From the NCBI GenBank assembly GCA_964423835.1, contig CAYRGJ010000012.1, positions 1 through 64,000 of the forward strand: 64,000 nucleotides of DNA. The letters are read 5' to 3'. Positions 56,766 to 64,000 of this stretch are shown here, one piece after another. Source of the stretch: JAFGCL01 sp964423835. Its GTDB lineage: Bacteria > Chloroflexota > Dehalococcoidia > UBA2247 > RBG-13-53-26. A model generated the notes under the pieces. It ran no database searches, was not told the origin of the DNA, and saw nothing but the letters and a program-made list of their open reading frames with translations. The stretch's first letter is position 1; every line of letters begins with the position of its first letter. The position numbers and the translations under genes were made by a program.

Positions 56766-57596
56766 ATGCCTCGATCAACCCCCATGTACCGTGATTTCGC
56801 CCGGTTCTATGACGAGGGCGGCTGGTCCCGGTACAGTGCCTGTATGGCCCGGATGCTGCCCGGAGTGCTGGAGACGTTCGGCCTCTGGCCTCGCAGGATA
56901 CTGGACCTGGCCTGCGGCGATGGCACGTTTGCCGTGGCCATGGCCGCCAGGGGCCTGAAGGTCACCGCCGTGGACCTGTCCCCCCGGATGCTGGACGCGG
57001 CCAGGGAGCGGGCCCGGGCCCAGCGCGTCAGGGTGGTTTTCCGCCGGCAGGACATGCGCTCCCTGAACCTGCCGGGCGGGTTCGACCTGGTGACCTGCTG
57101 GTTCGACAGCCTGAACTACCTGCTGGAGATCAACCACCTGGAGGAGGCCTTCGCCGGGGTCTCCCGCCTCCTCCGCGATGGCGGCGTCTTCATCTTCGAC
57201 ATGAACACCATCCGTGGCCTGGCCGTGGACTGGGTCCGCCAGCCGTGCTTCGTGCACATCGACTCCGGCAGCTCCTTTCTGGTCTCCGTCCCCCGCTACG
57301 ACGCCCCCACCCGGACCGCCAGCCTCCGGCTGACCGGCTTCAGCCGCGAGGGCGCCCGCTGGGTGAGAATGGACGAGACCCACCAGGAGCGAGGCTACAC
57401 CCTCGGAGAGATACGACGTTGCCTGAGGTTGGCCCACCTGAGGGAGATGGGCTGCTGGGCCAGCCTGGACCGCATGGACCGGCCGGGGCGGGACGCAGCG
57501 CGGGTGTACTTCGTGGCCGGAAAGCGGCCCGCCGCAGGCCGAAAGGGCATCGCGGCACCGGGCGCGGCAGCCAGGAGCAGGGCAGCGGCCGCCTGA
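56766..57596 (+). CDS. Class I SAM-dependent methyltransferase
   Basis: 276 residues. MYRDFARFYDEGGWSRYSACMARML is followed by SAM motif I LDLACGDGTFAVAMAARG and the VDLSPRMLDAARER acidic strand, then FDLVTCWFDSLNYLLE. The C-terminal 25 residues are Ala/Gly/Arg-rich and probably disordered. The acceptor is unknown; it may be co-transcribed with dodecin. Confidence 0.85.
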   Translation: MPRSTPMYRDFARFYDEGGWSRYSACMARMLPGVLETFGLWPRRILDLACGDGTFAVAMAARGLKVTAVDLSPRMLDAARERARAQRVRVVFRRQDMRSLNLPGGFDLVTCWFDSLNYLLEINHLEEAFAGVSRLLRDGGVFIFDMNTIRGLAVDWVRQPCFVHIDSGSSFLVSVPRYDAPTRTASLRLTGFSREGARWVRMDETHQERGYTLGEIRRCLRLAHLREMGCWASLDRMDRPGRDAARVYFVAGKRPAAGRKGIAAPGAAARSRAAAA

Positions 57597-57736
57597 CTGC
57601 GGCCCCTTGACCGCCGCGGCTCCCGGCACAAGCGCAGCTGCCGGTACCACGCAGCTCCCCCTGCCGTTGGCCTCCGCCGCGGGGCGCGTGCTAATATATA
57701 GCGACTCATCAAGTCTTGGAAGGGGGAGTACCGAAC

Positions 57737-58540
57737 GTGGCTAAGAAAACCATCGCGCAGATCTTCGACCTGACCGGCAAGGCGGCCATCGTCACTGGCG
57801 GCGCCATGGGCATAGGCCGGGCCATCGTCATGCGGCTGGCTGAGGCAGGGGCCTCGGTGATGATCGTGGACATCGACATGGACGCGGCCGGCAGGGTGGT
57901 GCAGCGGGTCGGGGAGAAGGGCGGCAAGGCGCAGGCCATCAAGGCCGACATCCGCAGCCTGGAGGACGCCAGGAAGGTGGCGGAGGGCACGGTGAAGGCC
58001 TTTGGCAGCCTGGACATACTGGTCAACAACGCCGGCATCTATCCTATCGGCAAGGCCCTCGATACCACCGAGGAGCTGTGGGACCGGGTGCTGGATATCA
58101 ACCTCAAAGGGACCTTCTTCTTCTGCCAGGCCGCGGCCCGCGAGATGATCAAGGCCGGCCACGGAGGCCGCATCATCAACATGGCGTCCATCGACGCTGT
58201 GCACCCCATGGGAGACGTGTCCCACTACAACGCCTCCAAGGGCGGCGTCCTCACCCTGACGAAGGCCCTGGCCCTGGAGTGGGCCCCGCACGGCATCATC
58301 GTCAATGCCATCGCGCCGGGCAGCATCTGGACCCCCGGCTCGGAGAAGATACGCGTGGAGCAGGAGGCGGCCGGCAAGGACCCCCTGGAGATGCTCAAGA
58401 AATTCCAGACGCGCTGGCCCCTGGGCCGGCCCGGGGAGCCGGACGATATCGCCAAGGTGGTGCTGTTCTACTGCAGCGATGCGGTGAACTACGTCACCGG
58501 GACCATGCTGCCCGTGGAGGGCGGCTACCTGCTGTCATAG
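57737..58540 (+). CDS. Short-chain dehydrogenase/reductase
   Basis: 267 residues from GTG 57737, eight bases after GGGGGAG; a TTG 21 bases earlier is less likely. TGGAMGIG binds NAD(P), then NNAG, the catalytic Ser in NMASID, YNASK as the Tyr-Lys pair and the C-terminal VEGGYLL. A typical beta-ketoacyl/alcohol-oxidising SDR. It ends ten bases before an Fe-S oxidoreductase gene with which it is probably co-transcribed; the substrate is unknown. Confidence 0.88.
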   Translation: MAKKTIAQIFDLTGKAAIVTGGAMGIGRAIVMRLAEAGASVMIVDIDMDAAGRVVQRVGEKGGKAQAIKADIRSLEDARKVAEGTVKAFGSLDILVNNAGIYPIGKALDTTEELWDRVLDINLKGTFFFCQAAAREMIKAGHGGRIINMASIDAVHPMGDVSHYNASKGGVLTLTKALALEWAPHGIIVNAIAPGSIWTPGSEKIRVEQEAAGKDPLEMLKKFQTRWPLGRPGEPDDIAKVVLFYCSDAVNYVTGTMLPVEGGYLLS

Positions 58541-58549
58541 GAGGCTGTC

Positions 58550-59554
58550 GTGTTCAAAGCGGACCTCTGCGATCTTTGCGGGGACTGCCTGACCAGGTGC
58601 CCGTGGCTGCGGGCCGACCAGGCGCAGGCCGAGGCATGGATGCGGGCGATGATGGCCGGGCAGGAGACGCCGGTGCTACGCCAGTGCATCACCTGCTACG
58701 CCTGCAACGAGATCTGCCCCCGCAAGGCCAATCCCTTCGACCTCTTCGCTTCCCTCCAGGAGAAGTACGACTCCTTCCGCAGCGGGGAAGCGGCCGCGGC
58801 CCAGGAGGCCGGCTACAGCTTCACCAAGCCCCTGAGCGGCTATCCCACGGCGGAGAAGGTGATGACCGCCTGCCTCTTCGAGAAGACGCACGGGCACCTG
58901 ATGCAGGGAGGCCTGTACGACCTGCATCGCGTCGGCGGGAAGCCCTACTTCTGCTGGATGTTGTTCAGCCACTGGGGCCACGAGAGTGTGCAGAGGAAGC
59001 ATGCCGCAGAGATGGTGCACCGCCTGGCGCTCACCGGGGCCAGGGAGGTAGTCTGCTTCCACGATGACTGCTACGCCATGCTGGCCAGGCTGGCCCCGGA
59101 CTACGGCATCGAGGTCCCCTTCCGCCCGGTCCACCTGGCGGAGCACCTGGCGGACCGGCTGCGGCAGGACCGCGGCCGCGTCAGGCCTCTCGGCATCCGC
59201 ATCGCCTACCAGCGGCCCTGCGCCTCACGCCACACCCCGGAGAAGGAGCACTTCGTGGATGAGGTGTTCCGGCTGGCGGGGGTGGAGAGGGTGCCCCGGG
59301 CCTACGACCGCGAGAACGCGCTCTGCTGCGCCAACATCAAGCTGCTGCTGGGAAGCGGGGACCCCCGGCCGGACCAGGACCGGAACATCAGCGACGCCCG
59401 GGAAGCCGGGGCGCAGGCCATGGTCTGCCTCTGCCCTATGTGCCTCGACGGCCTGGCCGCCGCGGCCGCGGCGCAGGGTATGCCGCTCATGTTCCTGGGA
59501 GACATCGCCCGCATGGCCCTGGGGGAGATACCCAACACAATTCGTCCGGGGTGA
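58550..59554 (+). CDS. Fe-S oxidoreductase with ferredoxin and CCG domains (HdrC/HdrB-like fusion)
   Basis: 334 residues. An N-terminal pair of cluster motifs (CDLCGDCLTRCPW; CITCYACNEICPRK) is followed by a region with one CCG-type domain (NALCCANIKLLLGSG and CPMC) and upstream cysteines (FHDDCYAML). It is therefore like HdrC joined to HdrB/GlpC. It lies in an operon with an SDR, suggesting that it takes up or donates electrons for an oxidation step. The start is GTG 58550 with GGAGGCTGTC upstream. It is distinct from the HdrD proteins at 9704 and 13721. Confidence 0.82.
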   Translation: MFKADLCDLCGDCLTRCPWLRADQAQAEAWMRAMMAGQETPVLRQCITCYACNEICPRKANPFDLFASLQEKYDSFRSGEAAAAQEAGYSFTKPLSGYPTAEKVMTACLFEKTHGHLMQGGLYDLHRVGGKPYFCWMLFSHWGHESVQRKHAAEMVHRLALTGAREVVCFHDDCYAMLARLAPDYGIEVPFRPVHLAEHLADRLRQDRGRVRPLGIRIAYQRPCASRHTPEKEHFVDEVFRLAGVERVPRAYDRENALCCANIKLLLGSGDPRPDQDRNISDAREAGAQAMVCLCPMCLDGLAAAAAAQGMPLMFLGDIARMALGEIPNTIRPG

Positions 59555-59597
59555 CCGTCGCCCCGTTGGACAGGGCCGCCCGATGCGGTCCGCCTGC

Positions 59598-60191
59598 TCA
59601 GAGACTGACCCGCGGCTCGCCCGCCCCGATCCGGCCCACGATGGCGGCCAGCACCCCGGCTGCGCCGCCCGCCAGAGTGGCCCACGCCCCGGAGGCCCTG
59701 GTGATCGCCACCTCGGCATTGCCCGCGCCGGTGAAGATGATGTCACTCAAGGCCTGGCCGCCCCAGACCGAGCCGGCGATGGCCGCCACCCCGCCGGCGA
59801 AGACCGCGAACCAGGCGGCCTTGGACAGGGGATCCATCAGGGCCCACAGCGCGCCCAGCAGGAGCACGAAGGCGCCGGCAAAGGCCACTATGGCGTAGGC
59901 CTCCGTTCCCTCTTCGACATCGCCGCTGGCCGTCATCAGGTCCCATCCCGAAGCCGCGGCGGAGCGCTCCTCGGCCGGCTGGCCCGCGGTCCAGCTGGCA
60001 TTGGCCCATGGGGTGAAGACGCCGATGATGGCCACCACCGCGGCGATGACCGCGAAGGCCCCGATCAGCCGGCTGCCAAACCATATGGGCGAGAGGCTAT
60101 CGCGGCGCTCCGCCGCGTCCAACCGCGCCCCGCACCTCTGGCAGATCTGGACCCCGTCTATGTTCTCCTGGCCGCACTTCTTGCACTGCAT
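59598..60191 (-). CDS. Zinc-ribbon membrane protein of unknown function
   Basis: 197 residues. An N-terminal zinc ribbon (CKKCGQENIDGVQICQRCG) is followed by about four hydrophobic segments (LIGAFAVIAAVVAIIGVF; AYAIVAFAGAFVLLLGAL; WFAVFAGGVAAIAGSVW; TLAGGAAGVLAAIVGRI). The region between the first two helices (TPWANASWTAGQ and on) would be external. I do not recognise a function. It is in the same direction as the CoA-transferase pair upstream. Confidence 0.75.
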   Translation of the reverse strand: MQCKKCGQENIDGVQICQRCGARLDAAERRDSLSPIWFGSRLIGAFAVIAAVVAIIGVFTPWANASWTAGQPAEERSAAASGWDLMTASGDVEEGTEAYAIVAFAGAFVLLLGALWALMDPLSKAAWFAVFAGGVAAIAGSVWGGQALSDIIFTGAGNAEVAITRASGAWATLAGGAAGVLAAIVGRIGAGEPRVSL

Positions 60192-60268
60192 CCCGGCTAT
60201 CCTCCTTGCCCTGCCCTGGAAGAGTCCTTAGGAAAATAGCACAGGGGCCAGCGGCCGTCAATGGTCTC

Positions 60269-61480
60269 CTACTCGAAGACGCCCTGCTGCACCAGATCGA
60301 TGAACTCCTGGTCCGAGAGGCCCAGGATGCGGGTGTAGACCTCGTAGTTGTCCTGCCCCAGGACCGGGGCCGCCCGGTTCAGCTCCACCGGGGTGGCGGA
60401 CAGTATCGAGCCCATGGCGTCGTAGGTGGAGTCCCCGATCTCGGCATGCCGCAGTGTCCAGAAATGGCGCCGGGCCGCCAGCTGCGGGTCGCGGTGCAGG
60501 TCCTCCGCCTTCTCCAGCACCCCGGCCGGGACGCCGGCCTCCTGCAGCCTGGTCATCACCTGCTCGGCGCTCTGCTCTCTGGTCCACTCCTCGAGGAGGC
60601 GGTCCACCTCATCTTCGCGGCTCTTACGACCGGCCAGGGTGGCCAGGCCGGGCTCCGCGGCCCAGGGCGGATCCCCCATGGCCCGGCGCAGGGCCAGCCA
60701 CTCCTCGTCGGTGAAGACGGCGATGGCGCACCACCGGTCCTCGCCCGCGCAGCGATACGCCCCGTGGGGGGCGGCGGCCGGGTGGCGGTTGCCGTCGCGC
60801 TGCAGCACCCGCCCGTTGGCGGCGTAGTCCAGCAGGGGCGGGATGAGGAACTGCAGGCCGGCCTCGGACTGGGACAGGTCTATGTACTGGCCCAGCCCCG
60901 TCCTCTGTCTCTGCACCAGCGCCGCCATGACGCTGGCGGCGCCATAGCGGCCGGCGATGCTGTCGGTGTACGCCCCGTAGAGCAGCGAGGGGTCGCGGTC
61001 CGGCCAGCCGGTGAGGTTGATGAAGCCGGACAAGGCCGCCAGGTGCAGGCCCACCGCCGGCAGGCGGCTCTGCGGCCCGGTCTGGCCCTTGGAGCTGAGG
61101 CTGATCATAATGATCTCGGGCTTCATCCGCCTGATGTCCTCGTAGCCCAGGCCCAGGGAGCTCATGATCCCGGGGGTGAAGCTCTCGGCCACCACGTCGG
61201 ACCACATGATGATCCTCCGGGCAATCTCAATGCCCCTGGGGTGCCGCAGGTTGAGGGTGACACCCATCTTGTTGCTGTTGTAGTTGTGGAAGTAGCCTCC
61301 GCGGTTCACGCCGGGTATGTTGTCCTTGTAGGGAGGGTAGGGCCGCACGCCGTCTATCACCCGGGTGCTCTCCACCTTGATCACCTGCGCCCCGTGGTCC
61401 GCCAGGTAACGGGTGCAGAACGGCCCGGCCACGTACCAGGTGAAGTCGGCGATCCTGATGTTCTCCAGGGCCTGATGCAT
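60269..61480 (-). CDS. Class III (CaiB/BaiF) CoA-transferase, catalytic-type B subunit, copy 3
   Basis: 403 residues, distantly related to the B proteins of pairs 1 and 2 but with the same hallmarks: GAQVIKVESTRVIDGVRPYPPYKDN and an intact catalytic Asp173 (AYTDSIAGRY) 21 residues before TGLGQYIDLS. Its ATG overlaps the A gene's stop codon (ATGA), so the two subunits are translationally coupled. It is expected to carry the aspartyl-CoA chemistry. Confidence 0.85.
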   Translation of the reverse strand: MHQALENIRIADFTWYVAGPFCTRYLADHGAQVIKVESTRVIDGVRPYPPYKDNIPGVNRGGYFHNYNSNKMGVTLNLRHPRGIEIARRIIMWSDVVAESFTPGIMSSLGLGYEDIRRMKPEIIMISLSSKGQTGPQSRLPAVGLHLAALSGFINLTGWPDRDPSLLYGAYTDSIAGRYGAASVMAALVQRQRTGLGQYIDLSQSEAGLQFLIPPLLDYAANGRVLQRDGNRHPAAAPHGAYRCAGEDRWCAIAVFTDEEWLALRRAMGDPPWAAEPGLATLAGRKSREDEVDRLLEEWTREQSAEQVMTRLQEAGVPAGVLEKAEDLHRDPQLAARRHFWTLRHAEIGDSTYDAMGSILSATPVELNRAAPVLGQDNYEVYTRILGLSDQEFIDLVQQGVFE

Positions 61481-62763
61481 CAGATGATCCCCTCCCGTTG
61501 CAGCCGGGCCAGCTCCTGTTGCGGCAGCCCCAGCTCCCCGGCGTACACCTCTTCATTGTGCTGGCCGATGCGCGGGGCAGGGCGCCTGATGCCGCACTGG
61601 GACCCGGAAAAGGTCACGCAGGGGCGCGGGTAGGTAAGCGTCCCGCCCAGGTCGGGGTGCTCCATCACCGTCCAGAAGCCCCGGGCAGCCAGCTGCGCGT
61701 CGTGCATCAGGTCCTCGGTGGTGTTGCAGGGGTACAGCACGATGCGCTTGGCCACGGATCCCTCGTATAGCTCGGCCTTCGAGTGCCGCTCGAAGAACTC
61801 CCCGATGGCCGCCAGCATCCCCAGGTACTGCTCGTCGGAGAGCTCCTTTCCCTGGGGATCGAAGGCCTCCCAGTCTATCTTCCGCATGTAGTCCGGGGCC
61901 AGGCCCTCGCTGGCCATCCACTCAGTCAGCGCCTTGTTGCCTGGCGCCCCCATGTGCCCGCTGGAGATGATGAAGATGACAAACCCGTCGCGGCATCTCC
62001 ACAGCCTCTTCTGCCGTGACCAGCGGACCCCTGAAAGCATCTGGGCGGACCCTGCCCGCCTCGGATTGAACCGGGCCAGGTTCCAGTACTGCTGGTTCTG
62101 CAGGTTGACGATGGCCAGGGAGTCCTGGGCGGCCACATCCACCCGCTGCCCCTCCCCGGTGAGCTGCCGATGGTAGAGGGCCACCAGGCTGGCGGCCGCG
62201 GCCTCCAGTCCAGCGTGCAGGTAAGACTGGGGAAAGCTGGGGCAGACCGGGGGCCGGTCCTCGTCGCCAGTCACGTACATGTAGCTGGAGAGCGCCCAGA
62301 GCACGATGTCCGCTCCGGCATAGTCCTTCCAGGGCCCTGACTGGCCGAACGAGGTGATGGACGTCAGGATGATCCCCGGGTTGATCCGCCTCAGGCTCTG
62401 GTAGTCCAGGCCCAGCGCCGCCAGGCGGCCCGGCCGGAACGACTCAATGACCAGGTCGGCGGTGGCCGCCAGCCGGCCGAAGAGGGCCTGCCCTTCGGCG
62501 GCCCCCATGTCGAGGGTGATCCCCCGCTTGTTGCAGTTGTAGCCCAGCCAGTGGAGGCCATTCTCCGGATGGGGGGTGTCGTGATAGAAGGGCCCGACGG
62601 CCCGCCCCGGGTCGCCGCCGGGCGGCTCGACCTTGATGACATCAGCCCCGAAGTCGCCCAGCACCCGCCCGCAGAGAAAGCCCCTGGCATCGGTCAGGTC
62701 CAGCACCCGAAATGGGCTCAGAAGCGATCCTGTGTCCTGCACGTCTTGTCGTCCGGCCGCCAC
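61480..62763 (-). CDS. Class III (CaiB/BaiF) CoA-transferase-like A subunit, copy 3, catalytic Asp replaced
   Basis: 427 residues. It shares with the other A proteins the GADVIKVEPPGGD strand, NKRGITLDM and the FPQSYLHAG segment, where Tyr181 again occupies the catalytic-Asp position 21 residues before TGEGQRVDV. The nearby upstream Asp found in A1 and A2 (CDPQ) is absent here, so it is not a displaced catalytic residue. The start is GTG 62763, four bases after the stop of the cyclodeaminase-like gene. It precedes its B partner with a one-base overlap. Confidence 0.8.
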   Translation of the reverse strand: MAAGRQDVQDTGSLLSPFRVLDLTDARGFLCGRVLGDFGADVIKVEPPGGDPGRAVGPFYHDTPHPENGLHWLGYNCNKRGITLDMGAAEGQALFGRLAATADLVIESFRPGRLAALGLDYQSLRRINPGIILTSITSFGQSGPWKDYAGADIVLWALSSYMYVTGDEDRPPVCPSFPQSYLHAGLEAAAASLVALYHRQLTGEGQRVDVAAQDSLAIVNLQNQQYWNLARFNPRRAGSAQMLSGVRWSRQKRLWRCRDGFVIFIISSGHMGAPGNKALTEWMASEGLAPDYMRKIDWEAFDPQGKELSDEQYLGMLAAIGEFFERHSKAELYEGSVAKRIVLYPCNTTEDLMHDAQLAARGFWTVMEHPDLGGTLTYPRPCVTFSGSQCGIRRPAPRIGQHNEEVYAGELGLPQQELARLQREGII

Positions 62764-62767
62764 CGGC

Positions 62768-63772
62768 CTACGGTATGGAGCCCAGGTTCCGGGTCACGGC
62801 GCCGTAGACGCCGCCGTCCATGAAGTTGATGGACTGGTACCCTCCGGCCGCCATGGCCTTGTCGTAGACCATCCGGGCCACGGCGACGTCCTCGATGGCC
62901 AGCCCGGTGGAGTCGAATACGGTAATGCTGTCCCGGCCGGCCCGGCCCGGCCTTTTACCGGTAACGATGTCCCCCAGGGTGGCGTGGATCTGCTCGGCCC
63001 CGAACTGCCCGCGGCTGATGGGCGCGCTCACCTCACCGCCCAGCACCGCCTGCTTCATATCGTCCACCACCACCATGGAGCCGGTGAGGACGGCCAGCTC
63101 CAGCTCCTGCTTCCCGGGCCCGTCGGCGCCGACGGCATTGATGTGGGTCCCGGGCGCCAGCCAGCTCCTCTGCAGGAAGGGCTCACAGGCCGGGGTGAGG
63201 GTGCAGACGATGTCCGCAGCGGCCGCTGCCTGGAGCGTTCCGGCTTCGACGGGGTACTGGGGGAAGGCCTTGATGAAAGCCTCAACCGCGGCCGGCCGGA
63301 TGTCGTGGACCACCACCTTCCTCAGCCTGAAGAGCTCAGCGTGGGCCATCAGCTGGGTGAAAGCCTGCTGACCGGCGCCGATGAGCCCCAGCGTTGACGA
63401 GTCCCGCCGCGCCAGGTACCTCGAGGCGATGGCCGCGGTGGCCCCGGTGCGGTAGGCCGTGATGTCCATGGCATCCATCACCGCCAGGGGATATCCGGTG
63501 GCCGGATCGCTGTAGATGAGGGTGGCCATGACGCTGGGCAGGCCCCTGGCGGGATTCCCGGGATAGACGCACACCCATTTCATGCCGGCCGCGCCGGCCA
63601 CTGAAGCCGGCATGGCCCGGAAGTCTCCCTGATCGGTATCCAGGTACACCTTGTGGGGCATGCAGGCCCGGCCCGCCGCGTAGTCCCGGAGGGCCTCCTC
63701 CACTGCGGCGATAACGGCCGCCATGGAGAGCAGACCCCGGATGTCCTTCTGGCTCAGCAGGAGAGTGGACAT
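62768..63772 (-). CDS. Ornithine cyclodeaminase / mu-crystallin family protein
   Basis: 334 residues from ATG 63772 (GGAGGAGG upstream); the longer open frame has no homology. LGLIGAGQQAFTQLMAHA is the NAD(P)-binding loop, and MKWVCVYPGNPARGLPSVMATLIYSD plus AYRTGATAAIASRYLA are the family's substrate-binding segments. Members deaminate ornithine, reduce cyclic ketimines or act as alanine dehydrogenases. It is the first gene of a unit with CoA-transferase pair 3, so it may make or use an amino/keto acid that is then CoA-activated; this is inference. Confidence 0.87.
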   Translation of the reverse strand: MSTLLLSQKDIRGLLSMAAVIAAVEEALRDYAAGRACMPHKVYLDTDQGDFRAMPASVAGAAGMKWVCVYPGNPARGLPSVMATLIYSDPATGYPLAVMDAMDITAYRTGATAAIASRYLARRDSSTLGLIGAGQQAFTQLMAHAELFRLRKVVVHDIRPAAVEAFIKAFPQYPVEAGTLQAAAAADIVCTLTPACEPFLQRSWLAPGTHINAVGADGPGKQELELAVLTGSMVVVDDMKQAVLGGEVSAPISRGQFGAEQIHATLGDIVTGKRPGRAGRDSITVFDSTGLAIEDVAVARMVYDKAMAAGGYQSINFMDGGVYGAVTRNLGSIP

Positions 63773-63908
63773 GGGCGCCTCCTCCTCAGCTTTGTGCCTG
63801 AGCGAGGCGATTATACCAGTGGAAAGAGGGATGCCGCAATTCCCTGCACTCCCCGCCCCGTGCGCCGGGTCGCCCCTGCCATTGCCATGTGATATTCTGG
63901 ATTCCGGA

Positions 63909-64000
63909 ATGCATGAGATGGCCATAACCCGGAGCATGGTGGATCTGGTCCTGGACGAAGCTCGCAAGGGCGGGGCCCGCCGCATCACCAGGATCAACCT
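63909..64000 (+). CDS. hypA: Hydrogenase/urease nickel-insertion protein HypA, N-terminal fragment
   Basis: The last 92 bases of the window, reading MHEMAITRSMVDLVLDEARK and on to RRITRIN. The Met-His-Glu start is the HypA nickel-binding motif, and the following helix and strand fit the family closely. HypA with HypB delivers Ni to [NiFe]-hydrogenase, so a hydrogenase maturation cluster probably continues to the right. The zinc domain lies outside the window. No strong ribosome-binding site is visible; the GTGATATTC region upstream may contain a -10 box. Confidence 0.85.
   Translation, partial: MHEMAITRSMVDLVLDEARKGGARRITRIN

Noticed and set aside
1..64000. tRNA, rRNA, insertion sequences, prophage or CRISPR
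   Set aside because: Nothing with the required signatures was seen on either strand.

Overview
The window is GC-rich, densely packed bacterial chromosome with no rRNA, tRNA, phage or insertion sequences that I can see. The mix of genes fits an anaerobic, uncultured member of the Chloroflexota, probably class Dehalococcoidia. The evidence is the set of tungsten-type aldehyde:ferredoxin oxidoreductases with dedicated polyferredoxins, HdrD-like iron-sulfur proteins around EtfAB, an FmdE protein, many class III CoA-transferases, an MscL with a C-terminal zinc ribbon, and a tiny zinc-ribbon protein of the DUF5679 type. The phylum call is an inference from gene content, not from a marker-gene tree.

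Region 1 (1-19.4 kb, all minus strand) is a large catabolic and electron-transfer island. It reads leftwards from a good sigma-70-type promoter at 19201-19229: polyferredoxin, aldehyde:ferredoxin oxidoreductase (AOR), small helical protein, LUD/HdrD fusion, EtfB, EtfA, membrane NarI/HdrD fusion, VOC protein, a kinase fragment, a second polyferredoxin and AOR, a pair of CaiB-type CoA-transferases, a pair of acyl-CoA dehydrogenases, a short-chain dehydrogenase, and the first codons of a thiolase-fold protein. The apparent logic is CoA transfer to an acid, acyl-CoA oxidation, electrons to EtfAB and then to membrane or soluble HdrD-type carriers, with aldehyde/acid interconversion by the AORs. A tandem Lrp-type regulator is transcribed divergently from 19.4 kb.

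Region 2 (20.5-27 kb) has a molybdenum-hydroxylase operon (mop-like fused Fe-S/Moco enzyme, single-cysteine TusE/DsrC-like carrier, cysteine desulfurase, FmdE) that looks like an enzyme with its own cofactor-sulfuration relay. Divergent from it is an SDR plus SCP2-like operon with a 7-codon leader ORF and GTATAC operator-like repeats.

Region 3 (27-38 kb) holds a MarR regulator, ileS and a crotonase, then a second CoA-transferase pair flanked by two copies of an unknown 202-residue gene. The copies share a perfectly identical tract of about 470 bp. An MFS exporter follows.

Region 4 (38-50.6 kb) is housekeeping: infC (apparently with an ATA start)-rpmI-rplT-pheS-pheT, recO, mscL, a lone pseudopilin, glgP, typA and a CorA-like protein. 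Region 5 (50.8-64 kb) is a mosaic of short operons: an Old-Yellow-Enzyme-type oxidoreductase, DegV, LOG, DUF3795, methyltransferases, flavin reductase, dodecin, SDR plus Fe-S protein, and a third CoA-transferase pair behind an ornithine-cyclodeaminase-like gene. The last 92 bases are the start of hypA.

The most striking pattern is the CoA-transferases. They occur three times as an A-B gene pair in the same order. In all three B proteins the usual catalytic aspartate is present, and in all three A proteins the aligned position is tyrosine, suggesting obligate heteromers with one catalytic and one non-catalytic subunit.
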